Made by a program: the position numbers and the translations under genes
In this document: piece after piece, positions 59,426-60,286 of the stretch
Numbering within the stretch: the first letter of the stretch is position 1
Layout of the letters: each line of letters opens with the position of its first letter
The notes under the pieces: model-generated
The model's database searches: none
Told to the model about the DNA's origin: nothing
What the model saw: only the letters and a program-made list of their open reading frames with translations
Assembly (NCBI GenBank): GCA_027623235.1
Contig: JAQBVJ010000030.1
Span: forward strand, 1 to 60,286
Source of the DNA: Planctomycetota bacterium
Lineage (GTDB): Bacteria > Planctomycetota > Planctomycetia > Planctomycetales > Planctomycetaceae
Direction of reading: 5' to 3'
Length of the DNA stretch: 60,286 nucleotides

Positions 59426-59735
59426 CAGACCAGGAATCGAAGTGGCACGGCCTCTGCGTCGGTCGTTTAACGTTGAGCCGCAGGCGAGAACTTCGGTGGC
59501 GGAGCTCGCGATGAACCACCGCGACATCGCCGCCACCCTCGGATTTGTTTCCACAACGCCGCGATGCCCCAATTTTCGCCTCCGGCTCAACGTTAAACGA
59601 CTCTGTGTCATCAAACTGCGTATCGCATCGTCAGGCAAGAACCGTGCCGAACACGATTGGCAGGATGCCCATGCCACTTTCGGCCAACTTGCCTGAATTT
59701 ATGCACGACAACAACCTGCCAGAACGAGAACTCCC
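59426..59735. other. Gap with an inverted repeat, no gene
   Basis: 310 bp between fabH and the partial GNAT gene. The long inverted repeat at 59462-59601 fills the first half; the remainder holds nothing recognised. Confidence 0.5.
59462..59601. repeat. 26-bp inverted repeat around a 88-bp core
   Basis: GTCGTTTAACGTTGAGCC (59462-59487 in full, 26 bp) and its reverse complement at 59576-59601 agree at 25 of 26 positions. The core has no open frame of interest. It could be a miniature mobile element or a large hairpin in the fabH 3' region. Confidence 0.75.
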
Positions 59736-60286
59736 ATGGCCATCCTCGGAAGTCTGAAACACAAATTCGGCAAAGCCAATCAGATTCGTCGCGACTTCGG
59801 CTTTCGAGCCATGCTGCAGTTTGCGACGAATGTTGTCGGCCTTCCGCTCTTTCATTTCGAAGCGACCACGATCGTGTGGCTCTCGAACGATCGGATGAAC
59901 ATCGCGCTCGACCTGCCCGCCGACACGGAAATGCGGTTTCTGACTCCGGACGAGGTTGCCACTTTCGCTCAGGATCCGCAGTACGACTTCAAAGAGTCGC
60001 TGGTCGAGAAAGCGCAGCAGGGAACGGACCTGTGTTTCGCCGGGTTTGTCGACGGACAGCTCGCTTCGTACGGGTGGTACTCACTCACCCCGGAGGTGCC
60101 GGCGGACGATTTCGGATTGAAGATGAACGTTCCGTCGAACGCGGCCTACATGCACAACGGATTCACGCATCCGGATTTCCGAGGCCGACGTCTGCACGGC
60201 ATCGGCATGGGGCGGGCACTGCTCGCCATGGCCGATCGCGGCATCGACGCGCTGCTGTCGGATGTCGACTGGGCCAACCATGCCTC
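59736..60286 (+). CDS. GNAT-type N-acetyltransferase, 3'-truncated by the window end
   Basis: The reading frame from ATG 59736 runs 183 codons to the end of the window without a stop. The first 60 residues (KFGKANQIRRDFGFRAML) are an extra N-terminal region. The GNAT fold starts near residue 65 (EMRFLTPDEVATF). The acetyl-CoA loop is FRGRRLHGIGMGRALL (Arg/Gly-x-x-Gly type), after AYMHNGFTHPD. The acceptor is unknown. Confidence 0.8.
   Translation, partial: MAILGSLKHKFGKANQIRRDFGFRAMLQFATNVVGLPLFHFEATTIVWLSNDRMNIALDLPADTEMRFLTPDEVATFAQDPQYDFKESLVEKAQQGTDLCFAGFVDGQLASYGWYSLTPEVPADDFGLKMNVPSNAAYMHNGFTHPDFRGRRLHGIGMGRALLAMADRGIDALLSDVDWANHA

Overview
The window looks like a chromosomal segment of a planctomycete (Planctomycetota, Planctomycetia). 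It is GC-rich. It encodes family combinations nearly confined to that phylum: a cytochrome c/DUF1549/DUF1553 protein paired with a DUF1501 protein, and a DUF1587-DUF1595-DUF1592-DUF1588-DUF1585 protein followed by a DUF1552 protein. HEAT-repeat, FGE-sulfatase-like and toroid proteins of planctomycete type, and hairpin repeats of a type familiar from planctomycete genomes, point the same way. No rRNA, tRNA, CRISPR array, insertion sequence or prophage was recognised.

Layout. 1-1909: 3' part of an MMPL/RND permease. 1911-14064 (minus strand): an FGE-like lipoprotein; a giant Hsp70-transmembrane-toroid fusion; a tight cluster of histidine kinase, thioesterase, tsaD and a probable tRNA-queuosine mannosyltransferase; then pnp and rpsO. 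14285-17750: a membrane-anchored dynamin-like GTPase, an SDR dehydrogenase and a hicB gene with a damaged hicA. 18255-21489: ffh, rpsP, trmD and rplS without rimM. 21599-29607 (minus): YkgJ-type Cys-cluster protein, PP2C phosphatase, AI-2E family permease, two methyltransferases and recA. 29915-35812: HEAT-repeat protein, truD, a Tat-exported amidase and an alpha/beta hydrolase. 36039-40870: first planctomycete cytochrome/DUF1501 pair. 40957-43878 (minus): MT-A70 methyltransferase, SMP-30 lactonase and MoxR ATPase. 44355-53269: TPR lipoprotein with a Gln-rich tail, LamG/DUF1080-like secreted protein, then the second planctomycete pair, interrupted by a nucleotidyltransferase gene. 53285-60286: PhyH dioxygenase divergent from an amidohydrolase/DHDPS-like pair, spermidine-synthase-like protein, a DUF692 (MNIO) protein with a translationally coupled small partner, FabH and a truncated GNAT.

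How the genes fit together. Several blocks serve translation: rpsO/pnp, ffh/rpsP/trmD/rplS, tsaD/QTMAN, truD and RlmI-like. The two planctomycete blocks probably act in envelope-associated breakdown of complex substrates. The most unusual items are the Hsp70-toroid fusion, the MNIO gene with its overlapping small ORF, and several families of inverted repeats between genes. Two of those repeats share the same perfect 14-bp ends around unrelated cores.
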